Shown here: positions 1 through 11,901 of the stretch, one piece after another
Layout: every line of letters begins with the position of its first letter
Numbering within the stretch: the stretch's first letter is position 1
Source: Austropuccinia psidii
Taxonomy: Eukaryota; Basidiomycota; Pucciniomycetes; Pucciniales; Sphaerophragmiaceae
Assembly: GCA_023105745.1 (NCBI GenBank)
Contig: JALGQZ010000013.1
Location: 5,429,501-5,493,500, forward strand
Direction: 5' to 3'
Length of the DNA: 64,000 nt
The notes under the pieces: generated by a model
What the model saw: only the letters and a program-made list of their open reading frames with translations
Database searches by the model: none
What the model was told of the DNA's origin: nothing
Made by a program: the position numbers and the translations under genes

Positions 1-1164
1 AGCTCCCCAGCCAAAATTTCATCACCTCATGTATGCAAGGAAAATTTAAGAATATCACATCATAATTAGTTCACCAAAAGACAATCATGTGATAAATGGA
101 GGCTGTGCAGAGAGAAAATTATCACCAAACCTTAAATCACTGGACCCATGCAAGAAAGGTCCTCACCAAAAATGGAGTCACATGATGAAATCAGGAGAAA
201 TTAAAGTGGAAAAAGACAGCTCTCATGGAGGGCCCCCTGGGCTCCCAAAAGGTATAAATAGAGGGGCACTCTCCCCCAAATTTCAAAATCCCCCCCATGC
301 AAATTATATCCCATGCACATTATTTCCCCTGCACAGTGGAAGCATAGGAATAATTCATCCATCACCTGGGAGGTAGTCCAGAAAAATCATAGTGAATTTA
401 CTTGCCCAGTAGCTAAGCTCAGTGGAAGTATAGTGTTAAAGATTGCCCAGTAGCTAAGCTCAGTGGAATCTTAGTATTAAAAAGATTATTATTAAGAATT
501 ACCCAGTACCCAAGATTAGGGTTACTACTCTATTAAAATATTTTATCCAGTAAAATCAACACCATTTATCAAGATTTAAAAATAACTTACCCCTTTAAAA
601 AATCCAATATCAAAGAATCTTACCTCTTAAACTTAAAAAATACTATTTTATCTCATTATTAAAACTCTTAAAAGAAAATAATAAATAACAAACCGTTAAA
701 AAATTATTTTACTCTATTATAACTTTACCTTAACAAAATTACCTTTATCAACATTCATCCAGCTTTCCAGAACACCTTAAAAAAAACCATCTTACCAAAA
801 TTTCATAACCAAGAAGAAACAACTCACCCTAATTTCACTGAAAAAAATAAAAATAAAAACAGACAAGTATTTCATTAAATCTAAAAATTAACTAAATTAC
901 TGACAATTATTCTTCATATTATATATTGAATAGGTCTGATCTGAGACTGCTGAATTTTGTCTTCTGCAGTTGTAAAGCCACTTACTAATTTTATTTTGGT
1001 TTGTGAGCTCCAAGGAAGATCTTGTTCAGTATTTTAGGAGGGGCAGGCAATACACCCTTGCCACCCTTGGTTACAGGAGTTATTAGCAATTCAAAACTAG
1101 TTACCTGTGATTTTCCCTTCCAGGTACTGTCTCATTTTAATCCCACACAAGAGGAGTTCCCACA
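1..1164 (+). repeat. G-family LTR, 3' portion (5' end outside window)
   Basis: This stretch matches 61541-62687 nearly throughout in the same orientation, and 41835-42970 in inverse orientation. The shared sequence stops at the same base in the two plus-strand copies, after TTCCCACA, which fixes the LTR 3' end at 1164. A TATA box lies at 253-261. The LTR lands inside the integrase C-terminal region of the minus-strand element A. Whether it is a solo LTR or the 3' LTR of a complete element to the left cannot be seen, so no target duplication can be checked. Short reading frames within it are not considered genes. Confidence 0.88.
253..261 (+). promoter_or_regulatory. TATA box of G-family LTR
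   Basis: TATAAATAG followed by a GC-rich stretch sits in the LTR and is repeated exactly at 61790-61798 in the other plus-strand copy. The promoter role is inferred from consensus and conservation. Confidence 0.6.
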
Positions 1165-2308
1165 ATGGTATGCATGAGTGCTGACTTTCTTCAGGATTGG
1201 AAAAGGCCCCAACCATCTTTCAGACAGTTTCTTGGTGGGTCGAGTTGATTTGATATTCTTTGAAGAAAGCAATTCCATGCACCAGGATTGAAAACAGGTG
1301 GACTTGCTCTCCTTTTATCTGCATAACTCTTAAACCTGTTTATGGCAACTTCAAGTTCACTCTTGAAAGATTGCTGTAATGATTGCATTTTTGTTGATAA
1401 CTTTCCATCAGGAGTATCTTGAGTAATGTGAACCAAGTAAAATTGTGGATCTCTTCCACAAAAATTAAAAAACGCTGATTGTTTTGCTGAATGGTGGTGA
1501 GATTTATTGTAGGCAGATTTAGCCAGCGGGATCCAAGTGTTCCAATCATATTTATGATAACTGAAATACATCCAAAGGTACTTTTTTAGTATCTGATTTA
1601 CCCTCTCTTTCTGTTCATCAGTTGCTGGATGGTAAGAATGAATAGATCTCTTGAAATCTTGAGCTGCTGACAAAGATTGGTCCAAAAGGAAGGAACAAAA
1701 GGGGAAACTATAGCACTAAAAATTCTTTAAGGAATGCCATGCTTTGAAAAGATATTCTTGATGAATAAATGGGCCAAATCCAATGAATTAAGTGAAGACA
1801 TTGCTGGAAGAAATACTGCCAATTTTGAGAACCTGCCCACTATGACAAGAATTGAATAAAAAGAGTTGAGCAGTGGCAGGTGAGTGATAAAGTCCATTGA
1901 AAGGAAAATACAATGACCATTTGGAATTGGAAGAGGTTTGAGGAGTCCAAACTTCTTGTGATGGATATTGTTGTTTCTTGAAGACTGTTGACAGCATAAA
2001 ACATATTTCTTAATTGATTTAGTCATTCCAGACCAGTGAAAATCCCGCTTGACAAGCTTGAGAGTGTTCTATTGACCAGGATGGCCAGCTAGAGGACAGC
2101 CATGGCTATTTTTAAGTATACTGCCTTGAACTGTGGGGTCATTTGGGACCACCACCCAATCTTTGCATAGAAGAAGTTGGGAAGAGGAATAAAAAGAATA
2201 ATCTTGGACAGACTTACCTTTACCCAATTCTTGAAGAATACTTCTGTAATGAGAATCTTTCCAAAGAGCCTTCTGAATTGATTGAATCAAATGAAAAAAC
2301 TCTTCCAC
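1165..2308 (-). pseudogene. Integrase of element A (broken, 3' truncated)
   Basis: In life this enzyme would join element cDNA to the host chromosome. Three minus-strand pieces (2308-2069, 2026-1727, 1685-1191) read as the zinc-binding N-terminus, the catalytic core (an MDFITHLP first-Asp motif near 1890) and the C-terminal part with the SERWLGPF motif. Frameshifts separate the pieces, and one lies inside the SERWLGPF segment near 1200. The frame then runs to 1165, where the G LTR interrupts it. The start is a boundary with RNase H and not an initiation codon. The family is well recognised; no function remains. Confidence 0.75.
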
Positions 2309-2445
2309 CTTTACTGCAAAGAATGTTGAGGGTTAGACTTCATCTTTCTTAATAAGTTATTGAAAATTCATTGGATTCTTGCTTATTAAATTTTCCCTCT
2401 CCACATAAACCTCTTCCCAATGTGATAAGGCATCTGAAAGAGTAG

Positions 2446-3642
2446 CTAGGTGGCCAGGGCGGTAAGTGATTGAAAAGTGAAACTCAGAAAGGAATTAATC
2501 TCAGTGGGCTTGACCGTGTTGGTAAGAACTTCAAAAGTGGAAGATAAAGAATAAATAAAAACCGTCCAGCACTCAAGAGCCCAGACTTTGCCAAGGAGTT
2601 CCTTGTCATGAATATCATAGTTGAGCTCTTCTTGAATAGGCTTGCGTCTATCAAATGCAATGGTATGTTTTCCTGAGTCAGAAAAGAAAAAAATCAGATG
2701 CATTAGTCTCTACAACATTGGATAGAGAAGGATCAGAGCTGTGGTGAAGGCCTCTTTGAGTTGGTGAAAATGGCTAAGAGCTTCCTTATTGAGCAGAAAA
2801 CAGGAATATTTCTTGAGGAACTTGGTGAGTGAACTAATTCTCTTGAGATAATTCTTGATGAAATGGCAGTAAAAATTGGAAAAGCCAAGGAATGATTGAA
2901 GAGCCTTGAGGTTTCTTGGAGATGACCAATTGATAATTTTCTGGACTTTTGCTTGGTAAATCTTGAAGCCATCAGAAGCAACAATATAACACAAATAATC
3001 TACACTAGAAAAATGAATCAGGCACTTTGAGTACTTAGAAAAGAGGTTATTGGCTGTGAGTCTGGCAAGAATAGTGGACACATTCTTCCTCAGAATTGGA
3101 AAAGACCATAATGTCATACAAACAAACCAAAACATGAAAATCAATAAGAACACAAAAAATATCATTGACAAGATTTTGAAATGAGGCAGGAGCATTGGTG
3201 ACCCTAAAGGGCATAACCAAGTACTCATAACTGCCATATTCAGTTCTAAATGCTGTCAAGAGAAGATAGAATAACCATTAAATGAAGTGAGACACTGATT
3301 CATAGTAGGAACAGGATATTTGTTCTTCCTAGTCACAGCATTGAGTTTGTGGTAATAAAAACACAAACTAAGGCCAACATCCTTCTTCTTGACCAAGAGC
3401 ACAGGTGCTCCTGTTGAAGAGGAGCTTTGAAGGATAAAACCTTTTTCTACATTCTCTGAAATGTAGGCCCTGAGTGTATCTGACTCTTGGTTTGATAACA
3501 AGTAGCTCACCCCAGCTGGAGATAGAGACCCCTCCAGCTCAATATGCTGATCACAGTCATGGTTAAAAGGAAGTTTCTCTGCTTTCACCTTGGAGAATAC
3601 ATCCAAATACAGGTGATAAGTAGAGGGAACAACCTTCCTCAC
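2446..3642 (-). pseudogene. Reverse transcriptase and RNase H of element A (broken)
   Basis: The minus strand from 3642 gives the RT fingers with VPSTYHLYLDVFSK and GAPVLLVKKKD, then [15 protein letters not shown] near 3250, then the catalytic region near 3110. There the usual YLDD reads as LYDIM, so one of the two catalytic aspartates is missing. RT continues through FLGFSNFYCHFIKNY, and RNase H follows from 2703 (IAFDRRKP and DKELLGKVWALE). At least three frame changes occur. This would have copied element RNA into DNA; it cannot now. Confidence 0.78.
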
Positions 3643-3647
3643 AGTTT

Positions 3648-4275
3648 CTATTTCTTCTGGATCTTCCTCTTATTCCCACAACTCCTCCAGGGATTCATGA
3701 TAAAATGAAGGAGGAGGGTCCATATTTCCAAAGAAGAGATGAAGTGAAGATACAGAACTATCTTCTTTAACATCTTGAATCTTTTTGAAGACTTCATCTC
3801 TAAAGGATAGCAATAACTTATGGGAATTAGGGGAAGGAATAATGACAGAAGATGGAAATGATGATGTTTTAGAATCACCAACCAGAGCTGTACATGATTT
3901 GGGATAAGAAAGGTTATTACTGAAAGATTTATAAGGATCATAATAGTCCTTATGATCAGCATTAAAAGTGATAAGCCCTGGCCTTCAATAAATACATAGA
4001 TTAAAATGATTAAAAAAGTCAAAGCCAAATATGAGGTCTTTCCCCTTGGGAGTCTCCATGACTAAAATGTCCCAGTAAAGGCTGGGGAAGGATGGAAGCT
4101 CAACCGTATATTTGGTATGGTGAGTCACAAATAGAGAAGGGGACTCAGAAGAGCTCAAGATAATACGAGAGATCTTCTCTGGGAGTTTTGACTTGGTCAA
4201 AGAATAATTGGGAAAAAACCTCTTTGCAATGAATGATTTGGTAGAACCAGACTCAATGAGAATACTGTAAAGCAT
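3648..4275 (-). pseudogene. Retroviral-type aspartic protease region of element A (broken)
   Basis: At 4275-3985 the frame begins LYSILIESGSTKSFIAKRFF. This aligns with the protease active-site loop of gypsy elements, usually LIDSG, but here Glu replaces the catalytic Asp. The frame continues through a beta-rich segment ending GFDFFNHFNLCIY, equivalent to the G-F/L-D-W flap end, and a linker to 3648 in another frame. The protease would process the polyprotein. The Asp-to-Glu change predicts loss of activity. Confidence 0.62.
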
Positions 4276-5574
4276 CAGAAAGAAAAAAAAACAAATAATT
4301 TTAAAAAATTCTTGACACCATTATTTAAAATGCACAATTGTTCTCCGGATGGAGAACAGTGAAGACCATTGAACACAACATCATCTTCACTCAGGCTTTT
4401 CCCTGGCTGGGAAATTTGCCTGATGGTTAGGAAAGCTGTTTTTTTAGGTCTTTTGAAACAAGACCCAAGAATATGCTTCCCACCACAATAGGTACACAAG
4501 CCCTCCTTGATCCTTCTTTTTTTTCAGAACCCATCAAATTGAAGTCTTTATTCTGCAAAGAAAAGTAGGGCTTGTCCCTCTTCTGAAAATTCCACTTATT
4601 CTTTTGTTTTGAGCTTGAAGAATTTGACTTTGAGGCTTCAGGAATTCTTTCTTGAGGATGAGTTTTCTCCTTTTGCGTCTCATGGTACCTGGTATCAAGC
4701 TCCAGGGTATTTATCAATAAGTCTGGAACAGATTCAAATATTGAAGGATTGGAGGCCAATTGATCCAGAATTATTGATGGAAATCTCTTCATGAAATCAT
4801 GGATGAGGTCTCTTTTGCCCCAATTTCCAATTCTTGAAACCAAACTTTTGAAATCAGCAATGTATGACACAACATGTCCACCTTCTTGAGGGGGTAATTT
4901 GGAGCTTGATTGGTGAGATTTGAAAGGTAAGGCTCAATACATTTTGCAGCCATTCCAATAGGAAATGAAGTGGCATAAAGGAATTTATTTCTGTCTTTAG
5001 AGAAATTTTCCAGATCATTATGCAAGATAAAATGGTAGGACTGAATGAAACTTCTTACTTTGAAGGGTGGAGTACCATCAAGGAATCCTGGTGCCTTCAT
5101 AGATGTATTCTGGAAGGCTGGTGGTCTTGATGCTTCAGAAGAGTAATCTGCTTGAATATCGGCCATAATTTGATTCATCTGCCGCAAAATGGCCAAGATG
5201 GATGGTTCAGACTGATTAGACTGCACTAGAGTTGGCCCTAAAGTACCTTGGGATTCCCCCACAGGAGCAGGAACACCTTCAGTACCATCAGACTCCTCCT
5301 CTTCACCATTTTCACCAGGACCTTTGAAAGTAGTCTTTGAAAGTCCTGGAAGCCTACCAAAAACTCCTGAAAAGATACTTGATCTTCTCGGCCCTCTTCC
5401 TTCCTTCCTGGATGGTGCTGTTCCTTCCAAATTTGGTCCTCTTTCTAAGTGGGCCCTCAGTTGAGGAACAGCTGGGGTGCCATCAAGAGGAGCTCTTGGC
5501 ATTGGAGTGAGAACAGCTTGAGCTCTGGATGGAGATCTTGTCTGTCTTGCAGGAGGTGAGTGTTGGACAGGCAT
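4275..5574 (-). pseudogene. Gag of element A (broken)
   Basis: Gag starts at the ATG at 5574 (MPVQHSPPARQTRS), a start I recognise from a common rust gypsy family. Residues 1-130 are Pro/Gly/Glu-rich and look disordered. The capsid-like part begins near residue 150 (GFLDGTPPFKVRSFIQSYHFIL). A frameshift near 4830 moves the frame to 4870-4427 (YIADFKSLVSRIGNWG). A further shift leads to 4499-4275 with a zinc knuckle CTYCGGKHILGSC (CX2CX3HX4C). Gag would form the particle and bind RNA. Confidence 0.8.
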
Positions 5575-6523
5575 GATTTTAAGGATAAAAATGAAAGAAA
5601 ATGAATAAAAATAAAAATTTGAAGATAAAAAACTTGAGGCAATTCAAAAAAGAAAGCTTGAAGTCAAAATAAAAATAAAAATATTGAGGAAAAATCAATG
5701 AATCAAATGAAATATTCAGGTATGTCAATCAATCAAACATCAAATGAAGTCTTGTAGTCAATAACTCAATATTTTAATAAATCAAGTCAAAAACATGCAC
5801 CAAATCAATCAGTCAAATGAATTACTGAGGAAAGAATCAAATTATGTCAAAAATCTTGATGTGAAAAACCGGCAAAATAAATAATATTCAGGTAACTCAA
5901 TTTTCTTGAAGTAAATGTAAATCTTATGTCAAATGAGTCAATCCAATCAAAGTTAAGTGAATTACTTCCTAAATTGAAATTCTTGAATAATGAATCAAAG
6001 TGAATCCTGATATGAATAATGTGTGTGATTAATCTTTGTGACCAATTGTGCGAATCAAATGAGCATAAGTGAAACCTGAATCATGAATTGAAAATGAATT
6101 GATGATTTGAATAATGATTTAAAAGAGAAACAAAAACAAAAAGGGTCAGCTTTCAATTTTCAAGAATGAAGAATGAATGAGAGAAAATTGAGAGCTGACC
6201 ATTTATCATAAAATTCATAAGCATTAAAGAGTCACAATTTCAATGGAATGAGTGGATGAAATTATAATTAATCAATGAAAATAATGAAAAACAATTATGG
6301 GTTAATTCATAGGATTTCACAGGGGCTCTTGAGAAAAACAAAAATGGCCTGGCACCCAAGAATCAAGAGCTCACTTGGAGGGCTCCAAAAGAATAAATAA
6401 ATAAAAGAAGGATATATTTATTTAAGAGAAAATAGGAGCAATAAAATATATGCAAAGGATAATAATGAAGACAAAGGTCAAAGAATAATAAGAGAAAATG
6501 CAAATTCCAAAGAGCCAACCAAA
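5575..6523 (-). other. Untranslated leader of element A
   Basis: About 950 bases of AT-rich sequence between the putative LTR and gag contain no plausible coding frame. Simple motifs such as TCAATCAA and AATGAAT recur. A candidate primer-binding site on the minus strand (TTTGGTTGGC) lies at the LTR edge near 6514-6523, but no tRNA match could be tested. Confidence 0.4.
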
Positions 6524-7919
6524 TGAATCCTCAATTCACTGTTTCAACCTGCCAGAAAGAACGATGGAATTAGTAAACCATATGACCACCAATATCCACC
6601 AACAGGAAAAGAAAAAGGTGCAAGTGAATTAATTATGATTACCAGTATTTACTTTAATAATGAAAAGAAACTAATTATAAAAAGAAATCCAATATATTAG
6701 CTAATTGGGAAAAACATCCCCAGGAGTGAAAAGGTGGCCAATATATGTGAAAAGCTGAAAGTCTGATCCTGGAAGGGGAGTCACCCAGCTGTATCAACCA
6801 AATTGGGTCAATAGAGATCTGGCCATCTTTAAATTTGAACTGTGTGTCTTGAATTCTCACAGTGGAATATGAATTTGTCCAAAAGGGTCCATTCCCTACA
6901 GGTTTTGTGAATACATTCTGTATGGAACAGTTGGATCTTCCAAGGAGTTATGAATTCCTTGAAAACTGCCTTTATGTTCAAAAACCTATTGACATAACCC
7001 TTTGAAGAATCCTGGAGTGAAATACCAACCCCTGGAAAGCCAGAGAGTTGAGGTCCTTGAATGGTCTTCTGGTAGCTGCCATGGATTGTAATACTGAGGG
7101 GCTTAAGGCTTCCTTCAAAATGGGTGATTGTCCTGGTGACTTCTTTGTGATTGCATAATAAGTCCTGAAAACATCCCCATTGAATTGCTGAGGAAAAATG
7201 GTGGATAATGGTATATAATACCCTTTATGCACCACTACTGGTTCTTGCAGACTTGTGTCCATTGAGTTGGGCCAAAGTCTCCCTGATCTTAAAGAGAAAG
7301 CTCTTATTGAAGGTAGGTTGGGGCCTTTGGTGATTGCCAGATTCCTTGGCTTGATTCTCAAGGGATATGGCCAAATTGAGTGTCTGGGGTCCTTTGGCCA
7401 AGTTGAGGGTTTTGAGGTTTTTGGTCATTTTGGGTCTCTTGAGATTTTGGCAAAAACAGGCTCAGGTGGGCCCATCTGGAATTGGGGATTCTGGACTGCC
7501 CCCTTGACCCTTTTTGGCCTCATTTGAATTGGGGAAAAAGGGTACTAATTGTTCCCATGGACCCTAGAGGCCATAGGGGTCCCAAATATGCCAGTTATGC
7601 CCCAAACCCCCTAATCAAAGGGGGTGGCCCAAGGCCCTGGATAGAGCTATAGGGACCAGGGGCCCCTGGAAAACTAAATGATTCCACAGGCTCAGAATTA
7701 GGGTATTGGCCTGGGGTTTGGTGGAATTGGGAATTGGCCAAGGAGGCCAATGATGCAGGATATGGCCTGGGGTCCATGAATGGCCATGTAGAGTGGCTAT
7801 GGTCAAAAGGCCATTACTTCCATAGGGTTGATAATATGGCCAAATTGGTGATATATTGGTGGAGGCTTCAATTTCAATAAACACCAATTGAGAGGGGTCT
7901 TTTTTGCAGGGTTGTGACA
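6524..7919 (-). repeat. Probable 5' LTR of element A
   Basis: The outer terminus reads TGTCACAACC at 7919. It is placed there because C-family coding sequence begins at the very next base. The inner end is guessed at 6524, where the minus strand reads CA followed by TTTGG. Without the 3' LTR in the window the limits cannot be confirmed. The segment 7250-7900 is unusually rich in GGG, CCC and TTGGCC and gives several spurious reading frames on both strands. These include the minus-strand frames at 6978-7361 and 7615-8247, which I do not call as genes. Confidence 0.45.
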
Positions 7920-8025
7920 AACAGCAGACAAGGATAAATGGGTGGCAGAAGATGCCATACCAGATGGTAACCTTCACCTGAGACAATTCAGAGCCTCTAG
8001 GAGGGAAGAAAAGTCTCAACAATGA
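7920..8025 (+). pseudogene. C-terminal tail of a C-family integrase
   Basis: The frame reads [28 protein letters not shown] and stops with TGA at 8023-8025. It matches the integrase C-terminus of element C at 31312-31400. All upstream sequence is missing because the LTR of element A begins at 7919. It is followed by a polypurine tract (GAAGGGAGAG, 8038-8047) and an LTR. Confidence 0.82.
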
Positions 8026-8049
8026 TGAGACTTTTTTGAAGGGAGAGTA

Positions 8050-8930
8050 TGTCAGCCTTTGACTCAAAACCAGAGCACAAGAATGACAGCCAAAAACATA
8101 AACCAATGGTAGAGAAAAATACCACCATAACATGGAGCTGAGCCAAACTAGCTCAAAAGATATCAAAAAAAGAGGGAAATAAGCTGTTTGCAAATATACA
8201 AGTCCCATCATCATAGGACAAAGAATGACAAAGTTATTCCTGCTCAAAGAAGTTCCTGAGCATAAACCTTAATTTTAACCTCCCATCTGAAATATGGAGG
8301 AAAAATATTACCCCAGCATATGGGTATTAAAATGAGAACTCTAACTCAGGGCTATCCAATGGTACTAGCCAAACTGAGCTAGCACCAAAAATACAGAATT
8401 TATGGCCAAAATAAGGTCAAATAAGGGTGAATCAAATATTCACCTGCCATCTAGCTTCCACAGTTTTAGTTTGAGATACTTAAAGTAAGCTCATTTTGGA
8501 AAGAGCCAAACAGGGCTTTCTGATGGTGCACTCCATTTCCGCATATCAAATCTAGAACAAAGGTTATGGGGAAAACAAGTTTCATACAGATTTTGAGAAA
8601 ATCAGATAAATGGAAAATAAAAATTGAACATGGCATAAATTTGCCATATTTAATGTTACCCATACCAAATGACATACCATTGTGTAGATCCTTTCCAGGG
8701 ATACAAAATGAGCTAACTATGAGCTCAATATCTCAAAAAGTGACAAAGGTATAGCAGTTTAAGGTTAAAATCCCGCAGTTTGGCCAATACACCTTTACTG
8801 TGGGATACCATCCCATAACTGTGATTACGAGGTGTCAAATAGACAAAGAAGCTTGTTTATACTTCAAAACCACACAGTCCATTCAATAATGGGGTCCCAT
8901 ACAGGTTCTTTAAATTTTTCCATGTGTCAG
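8050..8930 (+). repeat. C-family 3' LTR, truncated
   Basis: It starts TGTCAGCCT directly after a polypurine tract and follows the C-family LTR (compare 31438-32280) for about 880 bases. Similarity then ends after GGGGTCCCATACAGG, about 560 bases short of a full LTR. It is more diverged from C than the C LTRs are from each other, so it is an older copy. Confidence 0.82.
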
Positions 8931-8941
8931 GAAAGGTTGTC

Positions 8942-9076
8942 ATGGCACTAAAATCAATTAATTTAAAGGTTAATGGAAAAGAAATAAAGAGTAAGTCAGT
9001 AATAATATATGTTTTAGGAAATGTGAGATCTTACACCAAATACAGAATGAAACTCAGAAGGCTATTAGAAATTTAA
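8942..9076 (+). CDS. Unidentified short coding-like fragment
   Basis: A 44-residue frame begins MALKSINLKVNGKEIKSK and ends LRRLLEI before TAA at 9074-9076. The frame is open upstream to the truncated LTR junction near 8930 (KFFHVSGKVV), so it may be the end of a longer exon cut by rearrangement. Composition is Lys-, Leu- and Ile-rich and looks like a folded domain. I do not recognise the family, and the length alone is not significant. Confidence 0.25.
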   Translation: MALKSINLKVNGKEIKSKSVIIYVLGNVRSYTKYRMKLRRLLEI

Positions 9077-9592
9077 CACCTGCAGACTCACCTAGCTGAC
9101 CCTTTATTTTCAAAATCCCAAAAATTATATCCAGTTTGAGCTCATTTCATTCAAAAACATCTTGAGCCTGCAGAATAAATTCAAATTGAACAAGTATGTG
9201 ACAAAAATGGAATTATTAGAGAAACCTTTAAAAGGATGAAATTGATGGGGAACCACTTTCCAAAGATAAATAAAAGGCGCGAATTTTAATGAAATTGACC
9301 AAAAAACACTTTAAAAGAGATTATCCAAGGTTATTTATCCAACTACATGACTTGCCGCACTACCATTGAGTCCCATGCCCTTGAGAGCCAGAGTTTTCTC
9401 GTTGTTTGGAAGTAGTTCATGCTGTATATTATTGAAATAATTCTCTAATTTTTACATATTCTAGGATAGGATACAATAAAAGAGCCTGTAATATGAAGAA
9501 AACAGATTATATGTGTGTAAGATGTGCTAATAATGATTTATAAAGCTACAGGTATCTAGAGATGAAGAGTAGTAAATACCTGAAGGATTCTT

Positions 9593-9982
9593 TTGGGAAA
9601 ACCTTTCCTGTTGAGAAGGCTGATCTGCTTAATACAATCTTGGCTAGATAGTCAAAAGTGGTTAAATGCACCAAAGAATAAAAGTATAAGACTACTGGGT
9701 CTTGTCAGGATGCTGCTATCATATAGTAATAACTATTCTTGTGATATGAGTGTGACACAAAATCATATTGAAAAATACCTAAAAAGGGTTTTAACATTGT
9801 GCTATAGTGGCAATGAGTCTACTGAAATTCCTGGTTGTCCTAATTATGTGTTAGGTAATAATAATCCATATTATACTTATTTATATTTAATTCTACTTGT
9901 AATTCCATTTGTGGCAGCTTTACCACATAATTATTCCAAATCAACGCCGAATACCCTCTTATTTTGGTTAGGAGAAGTGTGA
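9593..9982 (+). CDS. Unidentified 129-residue reading frame with a hydrophobic segment
   Basis: The frame starts MGKPFLLRRLICLIQ and ends LFWLGEV. It contains NNPYYTYLYLILLVIPFVAALPHN, a hydrophobic stretch at about residues 92-112 that could be a membrane segment or a buried helix. A second frame just upstream (from about 9562, SSKYLKDSFGKTFPVEKADLLNTILAR) overlaps its start and looks equally protein-like, so one coding sequence with a frameshift near 9640 is possible. It stops four bases before the H repeat begins at 9986. I do not recognise it, and no domain is assigned. Confidence 0.3.
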   Translation: MGKPFLLRRLICLIQSWLDSQKWLNAPKNKSIRLLGLVRMLLSYSNNYSCDMSVTQNHIEKYLKRVLTLCYSGNESTEIPGCPNYVLGNNNPYYTYLYLILLVIPFVAALPHNYSKSTPNTLLFWLGEV

Positions 9983-9985
9983 GCT

Positions 9986-10442
9986 TGTGAGGTATGTATG
10001 ACAAAAATTACTAGGTATACATTTGATTCAACCATAAACAGCTTGATCAAATGAATATAAAAAGAACAGCAAAAAAGGTATTATTTTCTTTTGATAAGCA
10101 AATTTAGGAAGATTATGTCATTTCTGGATCATACACCAAAAAATAACCTAGGGTAGACCCATAGATTGTTATAACCAAAATGGCCATTTCCTGGATTATT
10201 GGAAGGTTTAAGAATCTTGCAGTAAAATTACACATTTTAAAAATTTTTGTTGAGATTTGTAGATTGTGAATTTGGAGCTCAATTTCAAAGTTTCATGAGG
10301 CTTATTCAAACTTAAAAAAATTTAGTTAGAATTGAGATTTTGTGTATCTTTACTTACTTGGCTAAACATTTACCATACAGGCTGTAAATTCTGCATGCTT
10401 TCAATTCAAATTGGTCAAAAGCGATTGTATGGATTGAAAAAA
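9986..10442 (+). repeat. H repeat, truncated at its 3' side
   Basis: It begins TGTGAGGTATGTATGAC. It matches the reverse complement of 55325-55799, where the same terminus occurs at 55799. Shared blocks include the CATACATACCTCAC end and the TCAATTCTAACTAAA region near 10330. The TG start suggests an LTR, but the other end is lost at the D junction (10442/10443). Confidence 0.6.
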
Positions 10443-11880
10443 TGTCAGTCTGAGTCTATGATAAAGGTGTATAGTGGTATTCAAAAGCTTTAACTATGAC
10501 TTTGACATGGTGAAAATGATATAAAGGTTTTTGAAAATAATAATAAATGGTTAAAAAGTAAGGTATTATGGGCTTTACTACATTAGTATAGTGGTGGTGA
10601 GCGCAGCTGAAAGCCCTGGGTGCAGTCTTACCAGTTGGGTTACTATAATAAGAACTACAATACTTAATTATAAATTATAACCTGTTTATTTTACAGAAGT
10701 ATAACTGTTTTTGACAGTTATAGTGCATAGGAATTCAAGAGAAGGATGAGGAAACCTTTTCTGGCTGTGAAAAGGCCCCCTTTTTATCCTAAAATTGGGT
10801 GAAAAGCCTTCTAGACCTTTCCACATAGAGGAAGTGAAGATTTTTCACTTCCAGGGACTGGCTTGTGATTTTCACAGTACCTGTATAGCCTGTATTGGGC
10901 TCAGATGTGGCTTTGAAACCACATCTGGGAAATATTCACCAATATGGGGTGAAATGTTTCATGTGGGGACAACATAGCCCTCTTCTGATGTGTATGACAT
11001 GTAGAATGCTGTGCAGAACCTGTATGGGACCCCAATATTGAATGAATTATGAGGTATTGAAATATAAAAATGCTTCTTTGTCTATTTGACACCTCATAAT
11101 CATAATTATGGGATAATATCCCACGGTAAGACTGTATTGGTCTAATTGTGGGATTTTGAGCTTAAAACCACCATAACTTTGTCCATTTTTGAGATATCAA
11201 GCTCAATGTTGGTTCATTTTGTATTCCTGAATGTATTCTACACAATGGTTACTCATTTGATATGGTTATCATTAATTATGGCAAAGGTATGCCACATACA
11301 AGATTTTTTGTACATATATATGTTTTGCTTGAAAACTGTATAGAGCTTGTTTGCCCTATAACCTTTGTTCTGGATGAGATATGGGGAATTGAATTGCACC
11401 ATCAGATATTCCTGATTGTGCTCTTTCCAAAAAGACCCCACTTTAGGTATCTCACACTAAAACTGTAGAAGTGTGATGAGAGGTGAATATTTTGTCCACC
11501 CTTATTTGGCCTGATTTTGGCCAAAAGTTCCGTAATACTGGTGCTAGCTCAGTTTGGCTAGTGCCATTGGATAGTTCTGACTTGAAGCCTATTTTTTAAT
11601 ACTCAATTGATGGGGTTAAGCCTCTTACTCTGTATTTCATATGAGAGGTGAAAATTAAGGTTTATGCTCAGCAACAACTTTGAGCTGGAATAACTTTGTT
11701 ATTCTTTGTCCTATGATAATGGAACTTGTGAATTTGGAAAGAGGTGAGCTTCCTCTTACTTTTGATAACTTCTGAGCTTATTTGGATCAGCTCCATGTTT
11801 TGGTGGTATCTTAGCATTGCCATTTGTTTATGGTATTTGGCTGTCATGCTTGTGCTCTGGTGCTGAGTCATAGGCTGACA
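10443..11880 (-). repeat. 3' LTR of element D
   Basis: The minus strand from 11880 reads TGTCAGCC and ends CTGACA at 10443, 1438 bases, the same length as the C LTRs. Minus-strand reading frames inside are chance. The region TCACTTCC...CCTTTTTATCC corresponds to the TATA-like GGATAAAAGG of the C LTR. Confidence 0.9.
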
Positions 11881-11900
11881 TACCCTCCCTCTAAAAAAGG
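11881..11900 (-). other. Polypurine tract of element D
   Basis: The minus strand reads a T-run and then AGAGGGAGGGTA directly before the LTR start, the usual site of plus-strand priming. Element C has the same motif at 31427-31437. Confidence 0.7.
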
Positions 11901-11901
11901 C

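Larger units (their letters stand above)
1165..7919 (-). mobile_element. Ty3/gypsy element A, decayed, truncated by a G LTR
   Basis: Reading the minus strand from 7919 downward there is an LTR-like segment, a leader, gag with a zinc knuckle, protease, reverse transcriptase, RNase H and integrase. This is the gypsy order. The integrase is cut at its C-terminal region by the G-family LTR at 1164; the rest of the element and its 3' LTR lie outside the window. The 5' terminus at 7919 (TGTCACAACC on the minus strand) abuts the tail of a C-family pol gene, so A probably inserted into an older C-family copy. Many frameshifts and stops show that it is dead. Confidence 0.85.
8931..9985. other. Unassigned sequence between two truncated repeats
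   Basis: No LTR signature or recognised protein appears here. Two plus-strand reading frames with coding-like composition (8942-9076 and 9593-9982) lie within it. This is the best place in the window for a remnant of a host gene or an unrecognised transposon. Confidence 0.5.

Noticed and set aside
7615..8247. 210-codon minus-strand frame
   Set aside because: It spans two different elements (LTR of A and the antisense C-family LTR), so it cannot be a real gene.
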